Positions 22,970 to 33,458 of a stretch of 64,000 bases of DNA are shown here, piece by piece. The position numbers were made by a program, and so were the translations under genes. Below the pieces are notes generated by a model. The model saw only the letters and a list, made by a program, of their open reading frames with translations, was not told the DNA's origin and searched no databases. Positions within the stretch are counted from its first letter, which is position 1. Each line of letters begins with the position of its first letter. The stretch spans positions 23,010,396 to 23,074,395 of the forward strand of contig OW204005.1 of NCBI GenBank assembly GCA_934047225.1, written 5' to 3'. The DNA comes from Ypsolopha sequella. Lineage: Eukaryota; Arthropoda; Insecta; Lepidoptera; Ypsolophidae.

Positions 22970-24380
22970 ATTTGTTTTGATACTTCGGTTTTCTATTTTG
23001 TTGTGTACCTTGGGACCGAAAATTGTTATTATAAGGACCACCTCCACGACGGTCACTAATCTGGCGTCCTTGCGAAGGACGATAAAAGTTACTACCCTGC
23101 GAGGGTACTTTATCATTCAAGCCAAAACTTTTGGTACCCTGCGAGGGACCTTTATATGGCGCGGACCCTTGCGAAGGGTTCTGATCTCTAGCCTTACTTG
23201 TTCCTGCTAGCGGAGCGGAGCTGCTTGATTTAATTGGCCAGAAAGCTTTTCTTACTCCACCAGCTTTCTCAAGCGAAGTTGTGAAACTTTCTGCATTGAA
23301 TACATTTTGGCAAGTCGGTGGTATTTTTCGCAAAGCAGATTTGACAAGGGGGTCACGTACAAAGCTCATTATGCCATCTCTTCTCATTTGAATAATCTCA
23401 GCTCGGTGACCGCAAATAATTTGCATCAGGTCCCCTGACACTTTATGAAATTCTCCTTGAATGAACAGTTCATTGATTTTTTCATTGAGATTTTCATAAC
23501 TCGGGTTGTCACTATCACGAAACCATGTTAGAAGACTATGGAGGCTATTTTGTACAGCTTCTCTTTGTTTTAAAGCACAAAAAGTCAGGGATGCAAATGT
23601 CTTATCTGCGTACGCCAAATTCCGCAAGGTATCATACGCCTTCACCTCATCATTCATTTCTAACCCGACAAATCCTGGAGTAAGGTTATAAAGTTTTTGA
23701 GTTTCGGCATAACGAACTTCGCACCATTCCTCCGTATTAAAACGCTGTATATCATTTAAGGATTTAACAAACTTCTCTGGCGCTTTGGGAACGGTAGGTT
23801 CCTTTAACTTTATCTCTATGTCAAAATTAATGACAGCCTCCACTTTGTTTACATTATCGGGTACATCCTCATAAAGCTCGCCACTGACGTTTGGATCAAC
23901 CGAAAAATCATCCTCAATGTTGACAAGAGGACTCTGTGCATGAGCGTTATTGGACAAATGACTGCGCAATTCACGTACCTGTCTGGTCAGCTCCTCTAAC
24001 CTTTGATCATCGTGGCGCCTTCGTTTGCCCCCCCTTCTTTTGTTGCGTCTGCGGCGAGAGCGCTTGTGGCGACGAGCTGAACCCGATGAAGAGCTCGAAG
24101 TCGATGAGCTGGTACTGCTGCTGCTGCTCAAGGAACTCGAAGTCGACCTTCTCCTCCGCCTGCGAGGCGGAGTTGACGGCGCTACAGGCCTCGGTGACGG
24201 CGGCGATGGGTGCAGCGCGTGTGATGGCGAGGCCTGCGCACGTGGTGGCAATGGGGCCTGCGCACGTGGTGGCAATGGGACCTGCCCACATGGTGGCAAC
24301 AGGGTCTGCGAGACCCTTGCACGATGTGGGATAGGGGCCTGCCCACATGCTGGTGGCGCTTCGTCGTCATTAGGATCCAT
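22905..24380 (-). CDS. DIRS ORF1 (gag-like protein)
   Basis: 491 codons from ATG at 24380 to a stop at 22905, intact. Residues 1-75 are Pro/Ala-rich. Then come a poly-Arg patch, a long Ser run and a second basic block (RRHKRSRRRRNKRR), probably for nucleic-acid binding or nuclear targeting. A heptad-like LEELTRQVRELRSHL follows near residue 130, then a conserved globular part with FNTEEWCEVRYAETQKLY. The C-terminal third has repeated PSQG units and GGGPYNNNFRSQG. Overlaps the reverse transcriptase start by about 65 nt. Confidence 0.85.
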   Translation of the reverse strand: MDPNDDEAPPACGQAPIPHRARVSQTLLPPCGQVPLPPRAQAPLPPRAQASPSHALHPSPPSPRPVAPSTPPRRRRRRSTSSSLSSSSSTSSSTSSSSSGSARRHKRSRRRRNKRRGGKRRRHDDQRLEELTRQVRELRSHLSNNAHAQSPLVNIEDDFSVDPNVSGELYEDVPDNVNKVEAVINFDIEIKLKEPTVPKAPEKFVKSLNDIQRFNTEEWCEVRYAETQKLYNLTPGFVGLEMNDEVKAYDTLRNLAYADKTFASLTFCALKQREAVQNSLHSLLTWFRDSDNPSYENLNEKINELFIQGEFHKVSGDLMQIICGHRAEIIQMRRDGIMSFVRDPLVKSALRKIPPTCQNVFNAESFTTSLEKAGGVRKAFWPIKSSSSAPLAGTSKARDQNPSQGSAPYKGPSQGTKSFGLNDKVPSQGSNFYRPSQGRQISDRRGGGPYNNNFRSQGTQQNRKPKYQNKYGRKRAGSPSAGNHGGKKKRY

Positions 24381-24515
24381 TGTTCATATAAATCCTTGTT
24401 AGAAAAATCACCGGATAGTGAAATTATATAAATGGAAATAATTATTTCAAAACGGAATTTTTAAAATACCGGCATTGGTTGAGGCTCAGGCACAACCTTT
24501 CGTAGCGGGAAACAA

Positions 24516-24705
24516 GACGCCAATGAAGTACAAGGCGCGAACGTTTTCTTACGCGCCTCTGCCTCGTGGAGGAAGGGGTAAAAACCAGACATGATACCAT
24601 CATGATACCGTCATGATACCATGACGAAACTTCTTGGGTAAAACGGAAACGGAAATAGCGCGGGAAACTAGAAGTGCCTATCTCAATCTATTAAGCTTCG
24701 AATAA
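24516..24705. repeat. Right inverted terminal repeat of the DIRS element
   Basis: Inverse complement of 19546-19734. Lies upstream of ORF1 and probably holds the promoter for minus-strand transcription. Confidence 0.88.
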
Positions 24706-24722
24706 CGGTCAAGGGATTTAAT

Positions 24723-25121
24723 AAAAAAACCGCATCTAAATCCGTTAAATGGTTCTTAACTTAAAACGGAAAATACATACAGACAGACAATCAGTACTTC
24801 AGTTCTGACAGGCCTCAGTACTAAGAACCCATTTCATTCAACATTTCGCAAAAATATTGAGTGTAAAGACTCGACATTTTTACTAGTTTATTATTGTATA
24901 GATTGTCACCATACAATTCAGAGAGGTCTCGGTCACGGAGCAATTAAGAAAAGGAGCCGGTGTATGAATGGTGCCATGTTACGTTCAATGGTGTCAGAAC
25001 GTCACAAAAGGGGGAGATTGCGATTGGTGGCATGTGCTCTGTGCGGAGCTAGCCTTCCCCGTACCTTATGATAATAATAATAATAATATAATAATCAATT
25101 TTTATCATTTATATTTGTCAG
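24723..25121. other. EFR3 intron 14, right flank of the DIRS element
   Basis: 24723-24790 is the second half of the family E repeat split by the DIRS insertion. The rest has no recognised feature apart from an AAT microsatellite near 25071-25090. Confidence 0.5.
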
Positions 25122-25478
25122 GTGGTAGAGCTGATGCCGGGCTCGACTGTGGAGGTACCACCATCTTACTTGGAGACCCCCTCGAAGTAATTCGGGGGAG
25201 AATAAGAGGACAGCTCACAGGCAAAAAACCAGGAGGCCCACCATGCCTGGGACCGATGGATGGCGGTATATCCATCCGTAGTAGCCGGACCTTATATGGA
25301 ACAGACTGGTGACGGGCAGCGGCGTCACTAGAGCGAGGGTTCCGGCACCGCACTCACCAACCCGCCTGCCCAGCGTGTGTGAGTATGGGCAATTCTTCCA
25401 GGATGACCGCCGGGAGTGGCAAAGTCCTGGAAAGGCTTATGTCCAGTAGTGGACGAACTAGGCTGATGGATGGAATTT
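25122..25478 (+). repeat. Dispersed repeat family B, copy 2
   Basis: Inverted relative to 5990-6430 and closely similar (TTCGGGGGAGAATAAGAGGA and TGGAAAGGCTTATGTCCAG blocks). Open frames on both strands are repeat by-products. Confidence 0.7.
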
Positions 25479-25796
25479 TTATTTTTCTTTAACAAAAGTA
25501 CATGTTTCACATCAATCAGTGAATGGAGTCTCCTTTTAAGCGTGTCATGTATGTACCAGAGGATCCGCTCTTCCAGTAACTGTAGTAAATATGTTGATTC
25601 ACAAATGTTTTTATTCTATACGACAAAAATTCAAGTTTTAATTTGATTTAAGACTAAGTTTTGAGTTGAGATTTATGATTTTTGCATTCCACTCAGCGCA
25701 GTATGACACAATTTTCCCTAGAGAAATGAACTATCGGCAACTCCTCTTCTTAATTGCTCCGTGGATCTCGGTGTATGTCCACTTTTCACCGACGAT

Positions 25797-27341
25797 AAAC
25801 AATAATATACTCACGACAGAATCAGCTGTAACATATCCGGGACCGCCTCGTCACATGCGAGCTCGCAACAGAGCAGCGACAACGTCGTGAAGATCGCTTT
25901 AAACACAATATACTCACGGCAGAATCAGCTGTAACATGTCGGGGACAGCCTCGTCACATGCGAGCTCGCAACAGAGCAGCGACAACGTCGTGAAGATCGC
26001 TTTAAACACAATATACTCACGGCAGAATCAGCTGTAACATGTCGGGGACCGCCTCGTCACATGCGAACTCGCAACAGAGCAGCGACAACGTCGTGAAGAT
26101 CGCTTTAAACACAATATACTCACGGCAGAATCAGCTGTAACATGTCGGGGACAGCCTCGTCACATGCGAGCTCGCAACAGAGCAGCGACAACGTCGTGAA
26201 GATCGCTTTAAACACAATATACTCACGGCAGAATCAGCTGTAACATGTCGGGGACAGCCTCGTCACATGCGAGCTCGCAACAGAGCAGCGACAACGTCGT
26301 GAAGATCGCTTTAAACACAATATACTCACGGCAGAATCAGCTGTAACATGTCGGGGACAGCCTCGTCACATGCGAGCTCGCAACAGAGCAGCGACAACGT
26401 CGTGAAGATCGCTTTAAACACAATATACTCACGGCAGAATCAGCTGTAACATGTCGGGGACAGCCTCGTCACATGCGAGCTCGCAACAGAGCAGCGACAA
26501 CGTCGTGAAGATCGCTTTAAACACAATATACTCACGGCAGAATCAGCTGTAACATGTCGGGGACAGCCTCGTCACATGCGAGCTCGCAACAGAGCAGCGA
26601 CAACGTCGTGAAGATCGCTTTAAACACAATATACTCACGGCAGAATCAGCTGTAACATGTCGGGGACCGCCTCGTCACATGCGAGCTCGCAACAGAGCAG
26701 CGACAACGTCGTGAAGATCGCTTTAAACACAATATACTCACGGCAGAATCAGCTGTAACATGTCGGGGACCGCTTCGTCACATGCGAGCTCGCAACAGAG
26801 CAGCGACAACGTCGTGAAGATCGCTTTAAACACAATATACTCACGGCAGAATCAGCTGTAACATGTCGGGGACAGCCTCGTCACATGCGAGCTCGCAACA
26901 GAGCAGCGACAACGTCGTGAAGATCGCTTTAAACACAATATACTCACGGCAGAATCAGCTGTAACATGTCGGGGACAGCCTCGTCACATGCGAGCTCGCA
27001 ACAGAGCAGCGACAACGTCGTGAAGATCGCTTTAAACACAATATACTCACGGCAGAATCAGCTGTAACATGTCGGGGACAGCCTCGTCACATGCGAGCTC
27101 GCAACAGAGCAGCGACAACGTCGTGAAGATCGCTTTAAACACAATATACTCACGGCAGAATCAGCTGTAACATGTCGGGGACAGCCTCGTCACATGCGAG
27201 CTCGCAACAGAGCAGCGACAACGTCGTGAAGATCGCTTTAAACACAATATACTCACGACAGAATCAGCTGTAACATGTCGGGGACAGCCTCGTCACATGC
27301 GAGCTCGCAACAGAGCAGCGACAACGTCGTGAAGATCGCTT
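25797..27341 (-). repeat. 15-unit, 103-bp tandem array made from EFR3 exon 14
   Basis: Fifteen head-to-tail units with exact 103-bp spacing (the AGAATCAGC landmark recurs from 25818 to 27260). In gene orientation each unit is the last 85 nt of exon 14 followed by 18 nt starting GTGAGTATATT, the beginning of intron 14. Every unit keeps the 5' splice site; none keeps a 3' splice site. Only the rightmost unit is joined to the true exon start at 27377. The two outermost units read CTGTC before the donor while the inner thirteen read CTGCC. A 103-bp period does not preserve frame. Confidence 0.95.
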
Positions 27342-27377
27342 CCATGTTCTCTATAGTGTTCGACTCTAGTTGGAGAC
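27257..27377 (-). CDS. EFR3: EFR3 exon 14 (genuine copy at the head of the array)
   Basis: Acceptor CTCTTGTTCCAG, donor GTGAGT. Encodes LQLESNTIENMEAIFTTLSL then LCCELACDEAVPDMLQLIL plus two bases of a Ser codon. It matches the human GCKEEDNVQKNYELLYTSLA segment and the helix after it. Fourteen partial copies of it follow immediately downstream, each with its own donor site. Confidence 0.93.
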
Positions 27378-27782
27378 CTGGAACAAGAGTTATTTGTGTT
27401 GCAAGGGGTCCAACAGTAATATTTTGCTCGTCGAGGGCGTTATTTTGAATACAGAGCAAAGCGAACGATTCTATAGTAGAATTTTGAGCGTAGCGAGAAA
27501 TTCAATATACGCCGCCCGAGAAGACAATATTACTTGGCACCTGTATGTAGAGTACCTGGTATTTTGTGGTAATAATTGTTGCATGTTTTCAGGAGTTAAT
27601 ATATTATCAATTTATCTTATCACTGTCACTACAAACTCGAAAAAAAATTGAAAATTTCTGAGAAGTAAATGAAAAGAACGATGACAGTTTTTTTATTCAG
27701 TGCGCATTGCCGCCGAAGGCTAACCGGCCAGTAACTTCTCCATAAATTATAAGATCGACCTCTTTGGGTAAATGACAAAACA

Positions 27783-27945
27783 GACTGGTGACGGACAACG
27801 GAATGACTGGTGCGAGTGTTTCAGCACCGCGCTCACCAACCCACCTACCCAGCGTGTGTGAGTATGGGAATTTCTTACAGCAGGACCACCAGGAGTGGTG
27901 AAATCTTGGAAAGGCCTATGTCTAGCAGTAGACGAAGACAGACAA
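27783..27945 (+). repeat. Dispersed repeat family B, copy 3 (partial)
   Basis: Matches 25300-25478, including CACCAACCCACCTACCCAGC and GGAAAGGCCTATGTCTAGCA. Lies just downstream of the exon 13 donor. Confidence 0.65.
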
Positions 27946-27987
27946 ATAGATGACGATAGATAATATAACAGATAAGTATTCCCTCAC

Positions 27988-28091
27988 CCTCATAAAGCGA
28001 GCTGTAAATGGCGAACCCGTGCTTGTTGATGAAGATCAGATCTGGTCGCGAGCACTTCTCCACCGTCAGTCCCAACTCCGCGAAGTTCACA
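27988..28091 (-). CDS. EFR3: EFR3 exon 13
   Basis: Acceptor CTTGCAG, donor GTGAGG. The first base completes a Thr codon and the last begins a Gly codon. Encodes VNFAELGLTVEKCSRPDLIF then INKHGFAIYSSLYE, aligned with human VADLKIKREKICRQDTSFMK and NGQQLYRHIYLG. Confidence 0.94.
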
Positions 28092-29096
28092 CTGCAAGTT
28101 TAACATACGTCGTATGAAAGTCGACATAGAGATACAAACAAACATACAAACTGTAATCAATATATTAAGATATTACAGAAAAGTCTCTGAGTCAAGCGGA
28201 AAAACTTATGTTATTATTATGTTATTATGAAATTATAATATATTATTATGAAAAATTATGTTAGCATCAATACATTTATAATATTATTGTTAATTTAATT
28301 TTGTAAGAAATATGGATTAATTTTATCTGAAATAAATGAATATTGTTATTATGTAGGTACACTTTTCAGTCACGGGCCCATAAAGACCCGTTCATTTGAA
28401 AGGCATTCATGGGGCCGAAGCCAACATTGAAGAGGCTTTTGGTACCATTTAATCTAAATGTGAGATGGCTAAATCCATGGAGGCCTCTCCCTCAATGTAT
28501 CATTGAGATGCACTAACGGACAGTCCCCCACAGTTGCCAAACTATTGCTAGAGAGGAAGCGACTTGGAGTGGGCTATGAGGATGGGATGTTAAATGGGCC
28601 GGATAACAGGGCTATGGAGTGAGATAACGGACATATGCCTCGAAAATCTGTCATTATTATTATTATTATTAATACGTACCGCTCTACCGTACGTAACACC
28701 ACGTTTCATAGTACAGGGTCTCCGCACTATGAAAAGCGGTAAGAAGCGTAAGCGATAAAGAAATATATAGAGAGCGGTACAAATTGTTTTCTTCTGACGC
28801 TAACATAATACTTCGGGTCATTGACCGATTTTCCGGCTGCCCTAGAAACAAACTTAGTTTCAAGTTAATTTGTTATTTTTATTTTATTATTAAAATTAAG
28901 AACAGTATAATATCTTGTCAAACTGTGTTTACCGCGAAGTAGAGATAGTAGAGATAGTAGAGATTAGTAGAGATTGTAATAAATTAATTTTGTTATATTT
29001 TTTTATAATACACGGGTTCATAAATTTTAAATATCATACAATTTCAAAATACCCGTAGCACCATTTTATCTTACCTGCCTCACAAGTTTCGCCTTC
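28092..29096. other. EFR3 intron 12, no exon
   Basis: 28340-28655 is a moderately GC-rich block, possibly an old repeat, that I cannot assign. 28678-28782 is a palindromic relative of repeat R1. It contains the R1 core in both orientations and is bounded by GTACCGCTCT/AGAGCGGTAC. The rest is AT-rich. Confidence 0.45.
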
Positions 29097-29290
29097 TTGT
29101 CATACAATTCAAACCCATCTGTCACACAATTCCAACCAGTCTGTTGCATGATTCCAACCATTCTGTCGCACAATTCAAACTAGTCTATCACACAATTCCA
29201 ACCAGTCTGTCGCACAATTCCAACCAGTCTGTCGTACAATTCCAACCGGACTTGAACAATTTCAACCAGTCTGACAAAAAATTTCAACCA
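29097..29290 (+). repeat. Irregular ~22-bp tandem repeat (CACAATTCCAACCAGTCTGT)
   Basis: Eight or so diverged units built on CAATTCCAACCAGTCTGTCG. The same unit, as CAATTTCAACCAGACCGTCA, reappears at 29388-29455 and 29715-29820, on either side of the duplicated exon 12. It may have provided the homology for that duplication. Confidence 0.75.
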
Positions 29291-29517
29291 ACTTCTCGTA
29301 ATAGTAAATACTAATAAGTATGTATGTAAATAGATGATAATTATATCGACACACACTTATACTGCGCTAACAACTAAATATTTCGTCCAACAATTTCAAC
29401 CAGACCGTCACACAATTTCAAACAGTCTGTTGCACAATTTCAACCAGAATCTCACAATCAACCAACTATCCGCTATGGTAAATACTACGTATCTAAATAT
29501 GTTTTCGAAACACTCAC

Positions 29518-29665
29518 GTAGGCTGCGGCAACATAGACGGTGCCGGTCTAGCAATGTATGCAGAATGCTCTATAACAGCACCCTGGTCGCGGGCGCCTCG
29601 CAGTGAGAGAGACGCAGCAGCGTTTCTAGCAACGCGAATGGAAAGGCATAAGCCAATGCAGTTTT
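29518..29665 (-). pseudogene. Decayed duplicate of EFR3 exon 12
   Basis: Reading minus, CATTCGCGTTGCTAGAAACG and CACTGCGAGGCGCCCGCGAC match exon 12 closely, and the CAGCCTAC|GTGAGT donor is kept. In the exon 12 frame there is a TAG where the functional copy has CAG (Gln). A deletion follows in the region encoding DRHHNAPM, and the first part of the exon with its acceptor is lost. The flanking intron, including the TGGTAAATACTA block, is duplicated too. Confidence 0.85.
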
Positions 29666-29879
29666 TTCATAGGTTCTATTTCAACAAGTGTGTCACAGAA
29701 TCCCAAACATTCCATTTAACAATTTCAACCAGACCGTCACACAATTTCAAACAGTCTGTTGCACAATTTCAACCACACTCTCGCAATTTCAACCACTCTG
29801 GTGCACAATTTCAACCAACTTACTTCCATGGTAAATACTATGTATCTAAGTATGTTATAAATGATATCGATAGACTCAC

Positions 29880-30052
29880 GTAGGCTGCGCCAACATAGGT
29901 GCGTTATGATGACGGTCCAGCAGTGTATGCAGGATGCGCTGTAACAGCACTCTGGTCGCGGGCGCCTCGCAGTGTGAGAGACGCAGCAAAGCTTCGAGGA
30001 ACGCGAATGGGAAAGCGCGAGCCAATTCGGTCGTTTTGTACGTCGTTCCCAC
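29880..30052 (-). CDS. EFR3: EFR3 exon 12
   Basis: 57 codons plus two bases, acceptor ACTTTGAAG, donor GTGAGT. Encodes VGTTYKTTELARAFPFAFLE, ALLRLSHCEAPATRVLLQR and ILHTLLDRHHNAPMLAQP. Aligns with the human segment ending MHNLMDRHDNRAKL. The acceptor is weaker than those of neighbours, with a short pyrimidine tract. Confidence 0.93.
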
Positions 30053-30228
30053 CTTCAAAGTGATAAGTAAAGGCATTTTTGTGATCGATTTGGAATTTGC
30101 CTAATCAATCATTGAGAGATTTACCAATCGATTTTACTAAAAAATTATATAATAAACATGAGTATCCGAGTGTGGATTATCATCGAAACAGTCGACACCC
30201 GTATACCCATTTTACAACGATGATTTTT

Positions 30229-30540
30229 AGGGTTCCGTACCCAAAGGGTAACCAACGGGACCCTATTACTATGACTCCGCTGTCCGTCTGTCAGTTCGTC
30301 TGTCCGTCTGTCACCAGGCTGTATCTCATGAATCGTGATAGTTAGAAAGTTGAAACTTTCACAGACTTATTTCTTATTATATTATTTCTGTTGCCGCTAT
30401 AACAAAAAATACTAAAAAACAGTATAAAATAAATATTTAAGGGGCTCCCATACAACAGAAATGTATTTATTGCCGCTTTTATAGATAATGGTAACGAACC
30501 CTTCGTGTGCGATTTCGACTCGCACTTGGCCGGTTTTTAA
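30229..30540 (+). repeat. Dispersed repeat family F (AGGGTTCCGTAC type), copy 1
   Basis: Starts GGGTTCCGTACCCAAAGGGT and ends GACTCGCACTTGGCCGGTTT. This repeat type is abundant in Lepidoptera and probably derives from a non-LTR element. Other copies here are at 51422-51466 (partial), 53251-54050 (inverted) and 61430-61932. Confidence 0.75.
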
Positions 30541-30568
30541 ATATTTTTACAAGTCAACAAAATTATAC

Positions 30569-30621
30569 CTTTAGCAATGATTTCAGCAGGATACTCATCA
30601 AAGTGTCATCGGGCCTTGCTC
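30569..30621 (-). CDS. EFR3: EFR3 exon 11
   Basis: A 53-nt exon, acceptor TTTGTTTCAG, donor GTATAA. Completes a Gly codon then encodes ARPDDTLMSILLKSLLK, aligned with human QIMLLRSLLMV. Ends in phase 0. Confidence 0.92.
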
Positions 30622-30761
30622 CTGAAACAAACGAGTTAGTTGCAGACTGGAGTGCTCACCTCCATTGAAAGGAACACGATAAAATAAATGATGAAAATGA
30701 AGCCGCGGGCTAAAGCTAGTTTACATATATAGTAGAGAGATATGCTACGATCCCGACATAC

Positions 30762-30900
30762 CTTTTCCGGCTCTCCCGTTGGGTATCTTGCTCACAATAA
30801 ACATCATAATGTCTATCTTCTGAAAGTCAGGTAGATGATCAGCGAATTCACCCAGAGCATTGATCAAAGCCTCTTGGTAAAGCTTCTCGTCAGTTTCTTT
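30762..30900 (-). CDS. EFR3: EFR3 exon 10
   Basis: 46 codons plus one base, acceptor TTTTATTGCAG, donor GTATGT. Encodes KETDEKLYQEALINALGEFA, DHLPDFQKIDIMMFIVSKIP and NGRAGK. Very close to human DNDEKIVQNAIIQTIG and NLPDYQRSEIMMFIMGKVP. Confidence 0.95.
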
Positions 30901-31296
30901 CTGCAATAAAAATATGTTTCAATCAGTCCAACTATGGAATGCTCTTCCACATAGTATTCGCGTCTAACTATCAGTTCCTTTAAGAAAAAGCTTAAATCAA
31001 AATAATTTTATTTATATCAATTTATTTATACCAGAAATAGCTTAACCTAAAAATGTACAAATAATAGAACATAGTTAATAAATATAACTTTCTTACAATA
31101 TGTTGGTAGGTATGCACAACAATATATATATATATATATATTCACATAGGAGTATAGACATTAGTGTAGTATAGGTACTATACATTACAGGTATAATAAT
31201 ATAGCGGATTTTTAAGTACATACTATTTGCAAATGTTAAGCCTTAAAGAACACCACCTCTCACAATCTGAATAGATAGATATTATATATATATTTC

Positions 31297-31975
31297 TGCG
31301 GTATAAAGATGTTCTTAACCGCCACATGAAGAAATGTGCAATAGACCCAGCACAATGGGAAACACTGGCAGCAGACAGACATTGGAGGCAGGCTGTGAAC
31401 ACTAAGGTGTATGCTTTCGAGTCGATTAGACGCGCTGAGCTCGACACAATACGAGACCAGCTTAAGGCCCGACCACCAGTGGCCATTAATTATAATATAG
31501 TTGGAGAGGTGCTGCTGTGCAGTAGATGTGGTCGCACGTTCACTGCAAAAATCGGCTACGTCAGCCACGTGAGGGCTCACCAGCGCCGCTCTCAGCAGTG
31601 ACAGTCGCTGTGACCGAAAACGGCCTTGAAGAATTGATTGATTTGATTGAATATATATTTATGTTTATGTAGTTTATTACACACTATGTATATTTATAAT
31701 ATTTTATATATTGTATTTATAGTAAGTATTTATATAAATTTTCATTTATTATTAAACTTGTATAATTCTTTGTATATTCTTCTTCTCTGTGTACACGTGT
31801 ATGATTACTCCGTTTATGTTACTTTTTCCTATTGTGATGGTTTTGCTGTCAGAAATCTCTGTTTAGAGATAAGCTTATCTTTATAAGCTCTCATCTCATC
31901 ATAAGTGCATCTTTTTTCACTGGAACTTTGTTTATTAAGTTGTTTGTGTGTACAATAAAGAATAAATAAATAAAA
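31297..31975 (+). pseudogene. LINE ORF2 C-terminal fragment with zinc finger and 3' tail
   Basis: The open frame from about 31297 to a stop at 31601 encodes [20 protein letters not shown], an Ala/Arg-rich helix, and [20 protein letters not shown], a C2H2 finger. This is the usual C-terminus of lepidopteran non-LTR retrotransposon polyproteins. A 3' untranslated tail follows, ending in CAATAAAGAATAAATAAATA (to 31975). A 5'-truncated insertion in EFR3 intron 9, opposite strand to the gene. Confidence 0.75.
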
Positions 31976-32068
31976 AGAATGTTTCTTTAGCTTAAGTATC
32001 CTAGCTTTTCACCTGCTTTATTGAAAATACAGCCTGCTTTAGTTGAACTAAATGGCATTATTACAAAC

Positions 32069-32139
32069 CTCAGAGTCTCTGGCGACGGAAGCTCTCAAGT
32101 TGGTCAGAAGATTGTTAATGATCTCCAATACAGATGGCC
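32069..32139 (-). CDS. EFR3: EFR3 exon 9
   Basis: 71 nt, acceptor CCACTTTCAG, donor GTTTGT. Completes a Gly codon then PSVLEIINNLLTNLRASVAR and DSE; human has GPTVLEVFNTLLKHLRLSVE. Ends in phase 0. Confidence 0.94.
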
Positions 32140-32732
32140 CTGAAAGTGGACCAATTTTAAAACACTGAAAACTATAGATGTCACGGGTTTCCAACAAGCA
32201 TAACACGTTGTTGATGTCACTACCCGCGACAAGACAAAGCGTGGGTATAAATCACACTTAAAAATAATCATCACACTGGCAGGGTCTCTAAGTTAACTTG
32301 TAAAACTAATATTGAAATAATTTTGATTATTATGTCAAGTATGAGGGTTTGTGTCGCAATAAAAATACTCTTATTTCTCAACTCAGCTCGCAGTTAAGGT
32401 AAAATCAAAATCAAAAATCAAAAAATATTTATTTCACCTAGAAATGTCTTAACCGAAAATAATCAATAATACCAGTGGGTGCCAGTGTATGTATATACGT
32501 ATATGGTTTAGTATTAACTGCAGATGGAAGGTGAAAATTCCAAGTAAACAAAAAAAAATAGGACTTGGGTTCTTCTCAATCATAGTAAAGTAGCCTATGT
32601 CAGCTATTTTCACGCATAACACGACACATATCCCAAATAGGATACATACATACTTACGCCTGCCCTTCAGAAAGATAAGCAGAGACCACAAATTCCATCT
32701 GCTACGATCCTGATACATCCTAAAACCTTTTG

Positions 32733-33360
32733 TCTTGTATTTTCTTATCCCTTAGTTAAAGTAGATATAAGTCATTTGTATAGCATAAGTTTTATGTTAA
32801 AAAAGAAGCATTATCTTGCTAAGTTTCTTGCCCTTCTTCTTAGCAAGACTAATCGAATGGGCGGAGGTAGGCATGTATTTATATATGTAACCTTTTACTA
32901 TGTAGTAAATAGGATGGGATTTGGTCGGCCGCCTGGATTCGTGCTGGGGGCTCGGTTGGTGATCATTGAACCTTGTTCCTGGTCCCTGGCCGGGTCTCCG
33001 GTATGGGTTCGGGCGGTTGATTGGATTTCACCTTGTGTAAAAGTGTATTTTATAAGGTCTTTCAATTTAAATGGAAAGTAATTTAGGAGGTGATTCAGTA
33101 TCGTTAATACATCACACTCCACTGCAAAGCACTTTTTTTTGCGCGAACTTTTTCTTCACTTGTCCATACAAACTGAGTCAGCTGATCGGACCACTTTGTA
33201 CTGAGAAGAGAAAAAAAGTTCGCGCCAAAAAATTGCTTTGCAGTGGAATGTAGTGTATTAACAATACTGAATCGCCTCCTAAATTACTTTCCATTTAAAT
33301 TGAAAGACCTTATATATACATACTTTGCAAAATAAACTATTTGAATTTTAATTGAATTTC
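32733..33360 (-). repeat. Dispersed short element family A, copy 2, interrupted by a MITE
   Basis: Inverted copy sharing with 56000-56455 the CTTAGCAAGACTAATCGAAT block and the GC-rich core. It resumes at 33313 with ATACTTTGCAAAATAAACTA and the AAATTC-like tail. The MITE at 33052-33312 splits it. Confidence 0.7.
33052..33312. mobile_element. MITE with ~77-bp inverted ends nested in a family A element
   Basis: The left arm starts AAGGTCTTTCAATTTAAATG. The right arm ends with its complement, CATTTAAATTGAAAGACCTT. Arms include ATTTAGGAGGTGATTCAGTA and its partner. Non-coding. It cuts the surrounding family A repeat in two, so it inserted later. Confidence 0.8.
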
Positions 33361-33458
33361 AGAAAAATACCCCCACCAAAGGGTGAAATCCACATCAAAA
33401 TCCGTCCACAGGTGTTCGAGTTACAAGCGGACAAACAAACATACAATTTAGCACATAC

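Larger units (their letters stand above)
19501..24722 (-). mobile_element. DIRS-type tyrosine-recombinase retrotransposon
   Basis: The element has inverted terminal repeats of about 190 bp (19546-19734 and 24516-24705) and a short internal complementary region (19761-19864) that pairs with both outer ends. Reading minus, it encodes a gag-like protein, reverse transcriptase/RNase H and a tyrosine recombinase. No target duplication is present, as expected for DIRS. The boundaries follow from flanks that match an uninterrupted family E repeat at 18600-18800. It sits in EFR3 intron 14, on the same strand as the gene. This copy is defective: its reverse transcriptase lacks the YxDD box. Confidence 0.9.

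Noticed and set aside
23936..24402. Plus-strand frames over the DIRS gag (125-132 codons)
   Set aside because: Antisense to the Ser/Arg-rich low-complexity part of gag, where stop-free complements are expected.
25797..27341. Regular repeats resembling a CRISPR array
   Set aside because: Units are contiguous with no unique spacers and are clearly copies of an EFR3 exon in a eukaryotic gene.
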